64,000 bases of DNA from Chondrilla cf. caribensis (GCA_964020155.1 OZ026556.1:2063501-2127500); one strand, 5' to 3'; counted from the stretch's first letter, positions 31,601 to 43,190 are shown. Notes: generated by a model from the sequence alone, not told the origin. Translations and numbers: made by a program.

Positions 31601-34600
31601 AATGCAAGAAATGAAATAATGATGTCAGGTGATTGTCTGCATGTTCTGTATGTAGCTATGTTTACAACTCAGTAGTTGACCTCCAGTTGGACGAGAGAAT
31701 TTTTAATATTAGTCCCTAAGTGCAAGTGTCCATAGTGTAAGTACCTAACTACAGTACCCAGGTAAAGTCACACATACTAAATCACAATTATTCTCACTAA
31801 TTGCACATACATTCTTTTGGCTCGGTCAATGCCCAGGATTGGTAGGTTGGTGATTGGGTGACGAGGTGTGAGGGGATTTCCATTGTGATCACGGAAGAAA
31901 GCATAGTTAGGAGGAATAAAACCCTATATAGAAACAAGTGATTGAAATTAAAACACTGGTAGAACTGCCAACATACCCCGCATTATAACTTGCATTATTC
32001 GGGAATTTCTCTCAGGTTTAAAAGAACATTCACTGTATATATATGTTGCTTAAAGCTGTTACTTTCAAGTTCCAGCCAAATTTCGAATTATGGGAATTAA
32101 AATCAGCCATCATTTTTCATGCATCATTATTATAATATATATTCCCTGATTGCAATTATGCATTGGAATCCACATTAAAACACTATGCATAATGCAGAAT
32201 ATTTATCATAATATACTGGATTGTAACATACAGGAAGTTGAAATTCAATCCAACATTTAATTTGACCATTTTAAATAGCATTAAATTTTTATGGCTCATG
32301 CGACCCAGTCGAGCAAATTAAACTATACGAAGCTAAACATTGTATGACAAATTCCTGCAGAGATGTCAGGATTATTGTAAATACCGCAATAAACATTTGT
32401 TCCAGCTAAGAAATCCAGAGGATTAATAAGAATTCACTATGCACGTCCACTTTTATCGATGATAATCGTTAGAGTATAACTGATTAATTTCCGAACAAAT
32501 CTCACAGGCTAGTTATGACGGACATCCGTACTCCGATTTTGGGCATCTGTGGAATGGAATGTCGAATATTTATTGCCAACGTAACAACTCACAAAGATTT
32601 GATTGCACTGTGAGTTCCTTCAGGCAACAAATTCACAAGAAATGGTCATGAATAATAATATGTTAATGGCCTTTTTAAGTTGTATATACCAAATCTAGTA
32701 TAGCAGAAACACTCACCAGTAAGTGCACCATCTCATGTTTAGCCAGTGACCTCCAGATTTCAAGTGGATATCTTCGAAGGTTTTTCATGCAAAAATTTAT
32801 GGCTCCTGCCACAGGTCTGTATGTGAAATAAAATTAGCACGTTTATAATACTTCATAATCAATAAACTTTGAATCAATACTAATAATGATGTTATGTTAT
32901 CTCTATAGCATAGGTGACCATGATCCCATCAAACTAATCAAGCAAACTTGAGATTTATCTCTAATGGTGTGAGGTATGGTCTCATCTTCAGTGGAGAGCA
33001 TTAATTATAAATTATTCTTGGCATCAATTAATCATTATTAATCTGACCTATCCAATCCCCTTTCGCGGTAGCAATTGTGGCTAAATCCAAGAAAACTTCC
33101 AGTACATCCGATGGATTCATTGGCTGAGATGTAAACGGCATAGTCAGCATCAGGAACACCAGGGCCACTGGGTATTGCAATTGCGCAATTTTGACCAGTC
33201 GAATCACTGCACACAATGCATGCCTACATGATTTTGATATCATCAAAATAATCATAATAAGATTAAGATTTTAAAACATTCAACAAACAGTATTAATTCC
33301 ACAGATATATAAATGTAATTTCAAGTGACACGTGGCTATGTTATGAAAAGCGACCAGATAATCAATAACAAATGTATATTCAATACTATAATCATATTGA
33401 TGTGTGGATATTCACATATATGTAACATGATTATGGCTCCATAGAAAATATTATATTACATATATATTCAAAACTATAATCATACTATACATGTGTACAT
33501 TGCCTACACTTACTGCAAAGTGGCTCTCAGGCAAATCTGCCCATCCACACTTTGGACGTGGACAAAGAACAGGGTCTTGAGGTGTGCAGTATCTCCTAGA
33601 ACCACATCCTCCTCTAAATATAGTGTATAGGTGAACAATTTTCGGGAAAACATATAATGATTCAGAAAATGCCCTGTATGTATGTTGCATGAGCAACGTA
33701 CCTGCTGTATATAATAGGCTCCAGTGTACTCCGAGCCATCAGTGTTTTCTTGAAGTATTCTGTGGCATAATTTACCACGCCCTGCAACATATTATGTACA
33801 TCTGAAGTAAAACAACAGTTACTGCTAATGCTACCGTGTTATTATAATAATTGACTTCATATTCTATTGTGTGCATGTGTAATAAATTGAGCGTTTGATA
33901 ATTATTTATTACATCTTTCTTAATAATAATAATGAGCATTCATGATCTCAGGACACTTCTTACAAATAAGCATTTACACTGTATTGAAAAGGCATGACTA
34001 GTGACAAGAATCCTCTGAAAAAACAGAAAAAATAAATCTTAAAGACATACGTACCTTGAGTACATTTCTGATTTGATCACCAAGCCTAATAAACAGCATT
34101 GAAATGGAGGTAATTACACAGTAACTGTAACAGCACTGGTTTTTAGATTAATCTTACTAGCAATTAAATGCACACGCAATACACAGTGTGAAGTGAAAAC
34201 TTAGATGCAAGTTGTACATGTGGACACACTGCATGTATTCTGATGAAGTTAGCCAGAACATCATATAGGTACAGGAGAGGTAATTTCAATCAATAAGCAA
34301 CACATGCTTGTTGACGGTGACCTTTCCTGTGCCCACAAATAAGGTCTTCATCCCAGGACCTCCATACCTGCACACCCTTTGCTTCTTTTACACTAAAGTA
34401 ATCTTAAAGCAATTCGATTCAATCGCTTTTGTAAATGGTTTAACCAAACTGGTTTGGCATGTTCACACACTTGCAAGTTAAAGCACTTCGAGTTTAAAGC
34501 ACCTACTTTAGCCTAAGCACTCTAGTAACATGTTCTAAACTACATGGTTAAATTCTGATTTAGCCTCAACTCAATTCAGCTGTTTCATCACATTCATCAG

Positions 34601-37032
34601 GTTTTAACAGTAAACATAACTGTTTACTGTTGAAATCTGTCAATTCTCAGGGCATTAATCCAAACAATCCCTTAAAACAGCAGAAACTTAGAGAAGTGAC
34701 AATTATGTCCAGGCCTGTTTTGAATAAATTCCAGTTGCTAGCTATCTGAATAACAACCTGTTTATAAACAAAGTAAGCTTGGGTCCCACATAATCCCAGA
34801 GAATCTTCTAATCTTACATAAATGTTATGTCTGTAACAATAGCCCAAATTTGGGTTTTTGTTACCTCCCAAAATTGGGTTTTTATGCATACTCAAGAGTT
34901 GTATGCGTACTGTTAATGTTCAAAACAGCTTACATAAAATTACAGTGAAACAGTAAATAGTTGAGGACTGTTAAAACAGAATTCAACGACATACTTCAGA
35001 ACATGTTTAGTGTAAAAGGAGCTGTTGACTAGGAGGAGTTTAACCAGATCAACTAATTAAAATTGACCCACTTAAAATTTCACTAATTGAATTTGTGACT
35101 ACATGAGCATTGCAATAATACTGGTGGAAATATACCATTATTTTGGTGGATTTGAAGAAGTGTATTCTCCAGTAAGCACCCATGGTCACCTTCATGCCCA
35201 TTCAAGCATGAAAAAACATGTTTACGCACTTGAGCAGACTACTGTGGTTTCCTGAACTCCAATCATAATTGGACACCAGTATTGTGATAATGGTAATCGG
35301 TAATTGCAATCGGCTGTTTTTAATTGCACACTTCTAAGCAATCGTAATTTAATTGTAATCGACATTCCTTTAGTTGCAGTAATAGTAATGGTAGTTGATA
35401 ACATTCAAATGTCTTGTGCACTGTGCTAATCAGTGGTGGTTAGCACCCACCGATTTTGGTGGGTTTGCCTTGTCCCTGATAACCCACCATTATTTGGTGG
35501 GTATTAACCACCATAAGCTATTGGTGGGTGCTATCCACCAGCCAAAATTATATTGGTGGGTTTATAACACACCATTGTGAAATGGACATGGAATGACAGC
35601 TAATTATATTCATTGACACTTTTAATATTATTCATAGATTCTCATATATTGAGTATATTATCATTCACTAATGGATATCTATAATGCTATAATAATTATG
35701 TTGCATCCAATATATCGGTATAATGAACATAATTTACAGACATGCATACAGGCATGTGGTTGGACAGCAATTACACAAGACACACATTTACATTACACAA
35801 TTGCATATTACATGCAATTTCATTCACCAGCTCTCACTCAAACAACACACACCCTCTAAAAGGGATACTTTATGTATAATATGCTATGCCTGTGCTTGGA
35901 TAACCACTCAGCAATAAGTACACTGCATGGTATTCATATTCCAAATTTTCTAATTGTATGTATCCATTAGTATCTACTTTGTACATGTTATTTAATTAAT
36001 AATCCTTGGAGGCAACTGCTAATTATGGATTTGCAGCTTATAGTGTAATCTACAAATATTTTAGTATTACAGTTAATTTGCAATGACTTACTGATCAATT
36101 GTAGCATCATAAAACGGCCGAATGCGCAATCCTTTAGCAGACTGACGTTTTTGTCTAACGTGTACTTCAGCTGCACCAGCAGCATAGTGGATCTAATTGT
36201 TGATGGGACAGAAATAGCTGTAACCATGGATAATGTCAGTATAATGTATCAGGCTAGCAAATATGTTGTAACTTGACAATGTGGAAAAACGTAGAAAAAT
36301 GTTAGTGGTATTTATGTACCATTACAAAAACATAGGCATTGAGCCTGTTATTGATTTCTACTGTGATATAGGACTTTGAGATTGTAGACATGTAGATTTA
36401 TCATTCCTGATGTATTCCGGGTTCTTCGCTGTTCTTTCACTCTGTAGTCAAGTCCGTCCGAAAGCTCATCCCTTTGTCCGGCGGATATATATCGATTACT
36501 AATCGGACGCTATTTTGTGATCGTCTCTAGCAGAGCGATACGATAGGCTACGAGGATCTTACCGAGTGGAGAACAACTACATGTAATGGCCTATTCAAAC
36601 AAAGTTTTTGGGAGTCGGTAGGTTTAAATTAATTTTATACTTTTCGAGAAATAGCGATTTTTATGTGTCCGAATATAGGTGGTGTTCGATATAATTTGAT
36701 ACTTACTCTACTTCAAGCGCGTGTTTTAGGTTTTCAGACCCCTTTAAAGGTGACAGTTCCTTGTGTTTCACCCAGAACCACGTTTACAATAACAATTTTC
36801 TGGTGTAAGCTTTACAAGAACCACGTTCTTCAATAGATTCCTACGGTTAGCAACCGCTGCCGTCCAGACCGCACAGACGTACCTCTGGTCCATCCCGGTA
36901 TTGATCCAAGTATTCATGAGCGCATTCAGGTTCTTCCGCTCCAGAATGGCCATTGATGTCAATGCCAGCTGACAGCAGCACGGCAAAACTAAAACTCAGT
37001 GCCACAAGCCAAAACACACGTTCCAGTGCCAT
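26978..37032 (-). CDS. LMLN: Leishmanolysin-like M8 metallopeptidase with EGF and VWA domains
   Basis: Complete gene of 20 exons: 36883-37032, 36092-36192, 34055-34085, 33702-33781, 33514-33613, 33048-33223, 32717-32816, 31811-31923, 31171-31276, 30935-31042, 30524-30600, 30285-30377, 29967-30126, 29782-29844, 29546-29588, 29326-29447, 28802-28876, 28280-28363, 28067-28163, 26978-27540. Phases agree at all 19 junctions and the total is 2,442 bases, 813 residues plus stop. A signal peptide (about 1-22) is followed by a furin-type RQKR at 63-66. The zinc site is HEMVH at 240-244, the third ligand probably His348 (SHW) and the Met-turn Met359 (EEGMTG), as in leishmanolysin/invadolysin. Cysteine-rich blocks match LMLN to about residue 594. 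An EGF-like module (595-626) and a VWA domain (627-813) follow, in place of the usual hydrophobic C-terminus. Secreted peptidase is inferred; substrate unknown. Confidence 0.88.
27604..27745. repeat. (CA)n microsatellite in peptidase intron
   Basis: ACTC repeats followed by CA repeats and degenerate CACACTCA, just upstream (transcript sense) of the VWA exon acceptor. A second CA run is at 28571-28655 in the intron between exons 28802 and 28280. Confidence 0.9.
28067..28163 (-). CDS. LMLN: Peptidase-gene EGF-like exon
   Basis: Ninety-seven bases, phase 0 to phase 1, encoding CSLACLNGGTCCGVDKCCCR then CGWKGQYC. It has the EGF frame with extra adjacent cysteines (CC, CCC). The sequence differs from the gene A modules, so it was not copied from them recently. 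Confidence 0.8.
28571..28655. repeat. (CA)n microsatellite
   Basis: About 75 bases of CA repeat followed by imperfect CAGACA units, in an intron of the peptidase gene. Confidence 0.9.
32717..32816 (-). CDS. LMLN: Peptidase exon carrying the HEMVH active site
   Basis: This exon holds the first two zinc-binding histidines and the catalytic glutamate (HEMVH). The next exon (31811-31923) starts GFIPPNYAFFRD, the loop that follows HExxH in M8 enzymes. The exon starts in phase 2 and ends in phase 0 at a GTGAGT donor. All catalytic residues are kept, so activity is expected. Confidence 0.9.
35433..35575. repeat. Hairpin-rich repeat of the word ttggtgggt
   Basis: The word ggtgggt and its complement acccacc alternate about seven times in 140 bases, giving several possible overlapping hairpins. 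It lies in the large intron between peptidase exons 34085 and 36092. No coding frame. Confidence 0.6.
36389..36715. repeat. Uninterrupted copy of an older repeat
   Basis: About 320 bases matching 37892-38122 plus 42219-42303. Shared blocks include tccgggttcttc, actctgtagt, aggtccgtccgaaag, ctagcagagc, gctacgaggat and ctacatgtaatggcctat. It shows the empty site of the gypsy insertion at gagtcggtaggttt. It is in the first intron of the peptidase gene. Confidence 0.75.
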
Positions 37033-37624
37033 CACTGGATACTCGCGCGCGTACGTTGATGGGATCACTTGCTCTCGCTACCTACAGGTATCGGATTGGC
37101 TCCGTCTCTACTTATAAGATGGAACGAAACCTGCATGAGCCTAGCGTGGGTTAGCCTGTGACCACGAACATGACATGGTTTTGCAGGAGGCCATAGACTT
37201 CAGCCGTATACGTTACGAAAGTCCGAAACGTGCATGAGCCTCCGTGGGAAGGTTCAAGTTGTAATTAATGTAATTCTTAATGTCAAGAACATCTGAGTGA
37301 AGCTAAGATGGTCTAGCCAGCTAACCCATTACAACTTGCATGAAATCTCACATTATTGACGTGCACGTTTTCCGTTAAAGGTCACGTTCGGGTTGTGAAC
37401 AAATTGCTATGGACCGGCTTTAATTCGTGTTCCCCAGCAGTACAGTCGTGTATTGCGATCTAAATATAACAGTATATGACAGGCATCCTGGATCCTTCCC
37501 GAACTACATAATATCTCGATAATTACAATGCGAGCGATCACGCCGATGCTGCCTTCGTTGACATTGGATTGGGTCCGTATAATATTGCGGCAAATTTGAA
37601 TCGACAGTAGAGTAAAGAATCAGT

Positions 37625-37881
37625 AATGTGAAAGTTGGGGGTGGATATGTATCACTGTGAGGAAATCCAAAGTTATCTATAACCCTCTGTGAAAGACCAA
37701 ATTTCGGACGAATTGATACTAGGTCTATTTTGAGAATTTATATAGGCTGAATGGCGTTATTCGTCAATATAAATTTCTCTCTGCAATATAAATTTGTTCG
37801 AAATTTGGTCTTTCACAGAGGGTTAGATAACTTGTTCGGATTTCCTCACAGTGACACATATCCACCTCTAACTTTCACATT
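37625..37881. mobile_element. 257-bp MITE with 85-bp inverted repeats
   Basis: The left end AATGTGAAAGTTGGGGGTGG and the complement of the right end AATGTGAAAGTTAGAGGTGG continue as near-identical arms of about 85 bases, including tcactgtgaggaaatcc and aaccctctgtgaaagacc. There is no open frame. It abuts the interrupted repeat copy that starts near 37892. Confidence 0.85.
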
Positions 37882-37891
37882 TTGAATTAGG

Positions 37892-38122
37892 CATGTAGAA
37901 CTATAATTTCTGATGTTTTCCGGGTTCTTCATCGTTTTCCCACTCTGTAGTGAGGTCCGTCCGAAAGTTCATTCCTTTGTACGAATATCCAAATTGAATG
38001 TTATCGGGCGATTTTTTCCATCGACTCTAGCAGAGCCATGCGATAAGCTACGAGGATTTTATTGATTAGAGAGCGACTACATGTAATGGCCTATAAAACG
38101 AAGTTGATTTGGAGTCGTTAGG
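37892..38122. repeat. Left part of the older repeat split by the gypsy element
   Basis: Matches the first two thirds of 36389-36715. It ends at cgttagg, directly before the left LTR, and resumes at 42219. Confidence 0.75.
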
Positions 38123-38353
38123 TGTCGTATGATGGTCATTGGTCGGTTAGTATCATATTCGAGTCACTCAAGAAGATGACATTGTGTACAAAGATCAGCA
38201 TGCACTTCATATAGAGTTAGATACATGAGGTAATAAGACACAAAGGAATAAAGGTCATGAAAATCACTTATAGCTATAGACAGACAGATAAATCAGGCCT
38301 AAACACTTATGCAGTTGAATAGATATTGTTACTAGCTACACTAAGTTATGCCA
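38123..38353 (-). repeat. 3' LTR of the gypsy element
   Basis: 231 bases, clearly similar to the other LTR but with small indels and substitutions, for example in the 20 bases after tggtca.tggtc. The divergence suggests an insertion that is not recent. Confidence 0.88.
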
Positions 38354-39189
38354 CATCTCCCTTCCTCCGGTAGGTCAGTCTCTCTGGAGGTCTGATAGCT
38401 GCACCGGAACGTAGCCACGTCATCACGTTAGATTGTGGGGTTGGGGTGATTGGTAGTTGGTGGTACAGTAGTTTCTGGTATGCTGGTGCTAGATGAAGTT
38501 GGTTCCTACGTACTTGACCAGAGGGTGTTGACACAATGTAGGCCGGACCTCGGTGTACTTGAGGCAGATGTGATACGTCCTGGAATTTGGTTGTTGTTGG
38601 TACGAACCCAGACTTGGGCATCATCCGGGAACTGGGGTAGTGACTTGGTTTGGTGGCGTCTGTCATATATATAGTTGAACTTCTGCTGAGCTTTGAACTC
38701 TTTATCTTTGTTGGCAAATAATTACAGATATGGCCACTGGGGTACAAAATTCTTGCTGACTTGTGGTACATCTGTACAGATGCGTCTACCCATCAGTAAT
38801 TCTGCTGGACTAAATCCACACCAGGGGAGTGGGGTTGATCTGTAGGTGAGCATGGCCATGTAGGGATCAGTTGATCGGTTAAGTAGTTGTTTCACTGCCT
38901 TCACAGTTGATTCGACTTGTCCATTACTTTGAGGGTAATGGGGGCTGCTGGTGGTGTGAGTGAAGGAATATTCCGAAGCGAATGCTTCCATAGCTGTTGA
39001 ATCAAATTGAGGGCCATTGTCACTTATCATCACTGCCAGGATTCCGTATCTTGAAAATATTGCTATCAGAGCATTGATAATGCTCTTCGATGTGATGGAT
39101 ATTAGCTTCACTGCTTCTGGAAACCTTGAAAAGTAATCCACTACGAGAAGGTATGTGGATCCATTCAACTCAAAGAGGTCTTCACCCAC
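38346..39189 (-). pseudogene. pol: gypsy integrase core and C-terminal tail
   Basis: The integrase core at 39189-38722 keeps the DDE residues in VVDYFSRFPEA, ISDNGPQF and NGQVES. A second frame (38771-38346) carries a proline-rich tail up to the purine tract. The change of frame near 38740 separates them. Confidence 0.82.
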
Positions 39190-39343
39190 CTTACTCCCAT
39201 GGATGATTGGGTAATGGAGAGGGGATCAAGGGTTCTCTGTGTTGAGGATGATTCTTGGTGCATTCTGGACATCTGTTCACATACTCTTCTATTTCACAGG
39301 ATACCCTGGGCCACCACACAGCTCTGGGAATGCATTCTCCACA

Positions 39344-40345
39344 TCATTGGATGCCTTGATGTCCCCGATGAATCTTCTGTAGAGTTTGCCTTTGGAGACA
39401 TTTGACGATGACGATTCTGTCCCTGAAAAGTAACAGACGATCATGAATTGTTAACGCACTCTTAGCGAACCAGTAGGGGACTAGATCTCCCTTCAAAGTG
39501 TTGTGTTGAGGCCATCCTTCACAGCAATATGTGAGGAAAGTGGAGCAAGTAGGATCTGTTGCTTGTGCAGAACGATATGACTCGAGACAATCCTTGTTTA
39601 CTGGAAGTTGTGATGAAGTGTGAGAAGTGATCTCTTCCAAGTGTTTTGTTGTGTGAGGCAAAGGGGCTCTTGAAAGGGTATATCAGCAGTGTACAGAAAT
39701 TTCCCTGGAACATGGGCGATGGCATAATGAAATCTCATCGGTCGTAGGTGAAAGTGGAAGTTGATCCAAACTCTTGGTGGAAAGGATAGGGACAAGGGGC
39801 TTGTGATCTGTTTCAATGTGGAACTGCTTCCCAATCAGATACTTAGAAAATTTCTCAGATGCCCAGGTGGCTGCTAATGCTTCTATCTCGATCTGAGCAT
39901 ACCGAGTCTCGAGCTCCATCTCCGACATTGACCTTGAGGCATAGGGACTGGTTTCCAACCTTCATCTGGTGTTGTAGTACTGCTCCCAAGCCATAGGCTG
40001 ACGTAGGCTAAAACTTTGGTTTCACGGGTGGGGTCGTAGTGGGCTAGAACTGTTGGCTGGGAGAGAACCTCTTTGATCTTCACAAAGGCTTCCTCCTGTC
40101 AGGGTCCCCACAACCAGGCTCTCTTGGCATTGAGTAGCTCTCTCAGGGGCTTCGATACCTCTGCTACTTGAGGAGAAACTTTGCTGAGCTGGTTGACCGT
40201 TCCCATGAAACGGTGCAACTCTGATACTGTTGAGGGTGCCTTCATCTGGCAGATTGCTGTGGTCTTCTTAGGGTCTGGTGCGATACCTTCCTTGCTGATG
40301 ACATGGCCAAGGAATGTAAGCTTCTCCTTGTTGAATTTGCACTTG
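39344..40345 (-). pseudogene. pol: gypsy RNase H and integrase N-terminal region, frameshifted
   Basis: The RNase H piece at 39958-39683 contains EALAATWASEKF and IETDHKPLVPIL. The integrase zinc-finger end at 39661-39344 contains LQKIHRGHQGIQ. Reading passes through several frames, showing accumulated indels. Confidence 0.75.
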
Positions 40346-41347
40346 TCAGGATTCAGTGTGACTCCACTTGACTGGATTCAGTGTGACTCCACTTGACTGG
40401 ATTCTTTTGAGGGCAACAACGAGTCTGCGGTCATGCTCTTCTTGGCTGCATCTATGACTCAGAATATCATCCATCTGACAAAGAACACCATCGAGACCTG
40501 ACAAGATTTTGCTCATTCTCTTCTGAAAGTGTTCTGGAGCGCTGGAGATAACATAAGGCATTTTATTGAAACAGTATCTTCCGAACGAGATAATGAAGGT
40601 CGTCAAATGGCCAGAGGTCTTTGCTAATGGAATTTGCCAAAATCGGCTATTTGCATCATGTAGCTTGGAAAAGACGACTGCGCCAGCTAATTGAGCAAGG
40701 GTGTCATCCACTTTCGGAAGGGGGTGTACCTCCCTGAGTACACTCTCATTCAGTGGCTTGAGATCAACACAAATGTGGATGTCTCCTGACCTCTTTGGTA
40801 ACAGCTTCAATGCTACAATTGCTGTGAGTCCGAGGAGATTGGATTTCAGCTTTTCGAGAACGTAGATGTGTTGCTTGCATGATGCTTTCCCTATACTGAG
40901 TTTGACTTCATTTGTGCCTAAAACTTTCAGTGGCTTGCGATCTAGGCCACAAAGGGTCTTGTTGGGTTGGCTAAGCTTTCTGCCATGGATGGATTGAAAG
41001 GTTTCCAGCGAAATAGCTGTTACCTCCGATCCTGTGTCAAGTTTGAAAGGCTTCGTCTGTCCGTTGATTTTTACATGCGATGTCCAGGATTTGTCTCCAG
41101 CGGTGTAGACAGTATTGAGATAACAAGTGTCGGGCTCCTCTTCCACTGTCCCTACAGACTTCGATTGGCAAACCGAACTAAAAAGGCCTTTCTTTTTGCA
41201 TTTGTGGCACACTGCTTGGCTGGCTGGGCATTCTGCTCGGGGGTGGGGACTTCTCCCACATTGAAAACACTTTCTATTACTCTTTTGTGGTGTGGACCCA
41301 TGGCGAGATGTCTGTGGTTTAGCATTTGGTCGGGATGAAGGTTGCAT
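40346..41347 (-). pseudogene. pol: gypsy zinc knuckle, protease and partial reverse transcriptase
   Basis: Open for 333 codons. The zinc knuckle CFQCGRSPHPRAEC is intact; a second one lacks its His. Protease motif LDTGSE is present. Reverse transcriptase begins only at the segment PKRSGDIHICVDLKPLN, directly after a protease-side segment: the usual region of about 100 residues between them is missing although the frame stays open. The catalytic block QMDDIL and FSKLHDANS (with an added His) are visible. Confidence 0.85.
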
Positions 41348-41358
41348 GGTTCCTTCGT

Positions 41359-42012
41359 TTAAAATTCGATTTGTACTTCATCGCGATAATGAGCTTGGCT
41401 CTTGTTTGATTCCGGATTCGAGGATTTCATGTTGCTCCTGAACTGCTTCCCGCTGGCGAATAGACTTCTTGGCTTGGTTAAATCGGCGTCCATTTGGAGT
41501 CGTTCAGACAAGGACTTGTCGCGGATTCCCACTACAAGACGATCACGGATCATTTTGTCCGTAAGATCACCATAGGCGCAGTTTTCTACGAGGCGGTATA
41601 CAATACTGTGATGTACTGTTCTGACGTTTCGTCCGGCAATTGGTTCCTGCGACTAAATCGTTCAAAGATAACGTTCTTTCTCACTTAGAAAAGCCCGTCA
41701 AATTTGGCTAGAACGGTCGTACTTCTTTCTTTCGTCGACGTCGATGTGCGTGGACCTCGAAACGTCCTCTGCCGCTTCGCCGGTCTCTTCTAGGCAATAA
41801 AATAATGTGCTGACCTGACGTTGCTCGGGATAGTCGGATAAACCTGACGCTGATCGGAACTGTTCAAACCTCCTTTCCATCGCGGTCACTCGTCGGAGTT
41901 CTTGAAGTTGAAGGGATCTGGCGGCTGTAATCATAACTGTACCGTTAATTGTCTTAGCCTGACTAGAGGGATTCCACTTCTGACACCATGTCGTATAATG
42001 GTCACTGGTCAT
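41359..42012 (-). pseudogene. gag: gypsy gag, broken
   Basis: Two gag pieces in different frames. The first (42012-41698) has the gag-type segment FEQFRSASGL...EERKKYD-like; the second (41553-41359) has MIRDRLVVGIRD and LSERLQMD, both widely conserved in gypsy gag. The sequence between them is damaged, so no full gag can be made. Confidence 0.8.
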
Positions 42013-42218
42013 ACCGTATTATTCGAGTCACTCAAGAAGATGTGTACAAAAATCAGCATGCACTTAATATAGAGTTAGATACATGAGGTAATAAGACACA
42101 AAGGAATAAAGGTCATGAGAATCCCTTATATAGCTATAGACAGAGAGATAAATCAGGCCTAAACACTTAAGATGCAGTAATAGATATCATTGTTACTAGC
42201 TAGACTTAAGTTATGCCA
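41989..42218 (-). repeat. 5' LTR of the gypsy element
   Basis: 230 bases, TG...CA bounded in minus orientation. The primer-binding site lies directly inside it, which identifies it as the 5' LTR. Confidence 0.88.
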
Positions 42219-42303
42219 CGGTAGGTTTTATAGTTTTCAAGAAATAGCCAATTTTATGTGTCCGATTATAGGTGGCATCCGATCATTGATTCTTTACTCT
42301 ATA
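42219..42303. repeat. Right part of the split older repeat
   Basis: Begins cggtaggtttta and continues aatagc.a.ttttatgtgtccga.tataggtggc, matching 36613-36700. Together with 37892-38122 it makes up one repeat copy. Confidence 0.75.
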
Positions 42304-42389
42304 TGTATAATAATTTTGCAACTGAGCATGTTATGTACACTGCCTAGATGAGGCCCTATATATTGATTCTGTTTAACTATAATAGGGAC

Positions 42390-43190
42390 ATATAGTAATA
42401 TGTACACACTGGGAATGTGGGTGGCAAGGCCAATGACTTATGCAACTTTTAGTGTGGGTGGTATTATTATTGGTATTGCTATCCGATTAAACTTATCACA
42501 CAACAATCACTTGCAATCGAATCCCATGTACAAACAATATCTGTCCAGAGCTCTATTTTGGACCTCTTTCCTTGAACAAGAGGACAATCTATGGAAAAAA
42601 AATAGGAGCACTCCCTATGGGCCAACTGTCATTTATCCTGTGTGCCTGCACAGATTGACTTCCAACTCCTACTTCTTTGGTTCGTTGGGACTATAAACTC
42701 CATCCCAAGTGCCCACTATGCAATGCTCCTTACTACAATGTTAAGCACATACTCAACTGCTGCCCTGAAGCACTAGCCGGTGGTAGATATGGTTGGCGCC
42801 ACAAAAACGTGCTCCTAAACATGGTACAGTTTCTCCAGAAGTCTCAATAGGTCCACCATCTAGTATGCAGACCTCCCAGAGAAGAGAGCCACAGAGTCCC
42901 CACCTAACACCATCCCTCCTACTCTGATCAGCACTTCCGCCAGGCCAGACATAGTCATCTTTGGAGAGGACAAATCAATTAACATGGCTGAATTAACAAT
43001 CCCTTGGAATAATGTAACCAGCCTACAAAATGTGAGACGACTCAAGCAGCAGAAACCAAATTACCAACTACTACTATCCAATCTAGTATCTCGTGGATTC
43101 AATGCTACCTACCTTGAAATTGGTTGTCTGGGGCATCTCACCCTTGAAGCAATTAAAACATTGAAAACTGAAAAAGCCACCTGAAAGAAG
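42390..43190 (+). mobile_element. C-terminal end of an RLE-type LINE, broken
   Basis: Plus-strand pieces in different frames. Near 42680-42850 a CPLCNAPYYN...HILNC zinc knuckle is followed by GRYGWRHKNVL, and near 42935-43180 by PDIVIFGED...AELTIPW. This order (CCHC, RHN-like, PD...E) is that of R2-like restriction-type endonuclease domains. Stops separate the pieces. The reverse transcriptase part was not found. Confidence 0.5.

Larger units (their letters stand above)
38123..42218 (-). mobile_element. Ty3/gypsy LTR retrotransposon, defective
   Basis: A 4.1-kb element in minus orientation with LTRs at 38123-38353 and 41989-42218 (TG...CA ends). Next to the 5' LTR a primer-binding site (41970-41988) fits the 3' end of tRNA-Leu; a purine tract (complement of 38354-38368) precedes the 3' LTR. 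Coding order on the minus strand is gag, zinc knuckle, protease, reverse transcriptase, RNase H, integrase. The element interrupts an older repeat at cgttagg/cggtagg. Frameshifts and an internal deletion make it non-functional. Confidence 0.9.

Noticed and set aside
33200..33223. Acceptor at the TGTGCAG just inside peptidase exon 6
   Set aside because: It would put the exon out of phase with exon 5. The earlier TAG acceptor gives phase 0 and adds a cysteine expected in LMLN.
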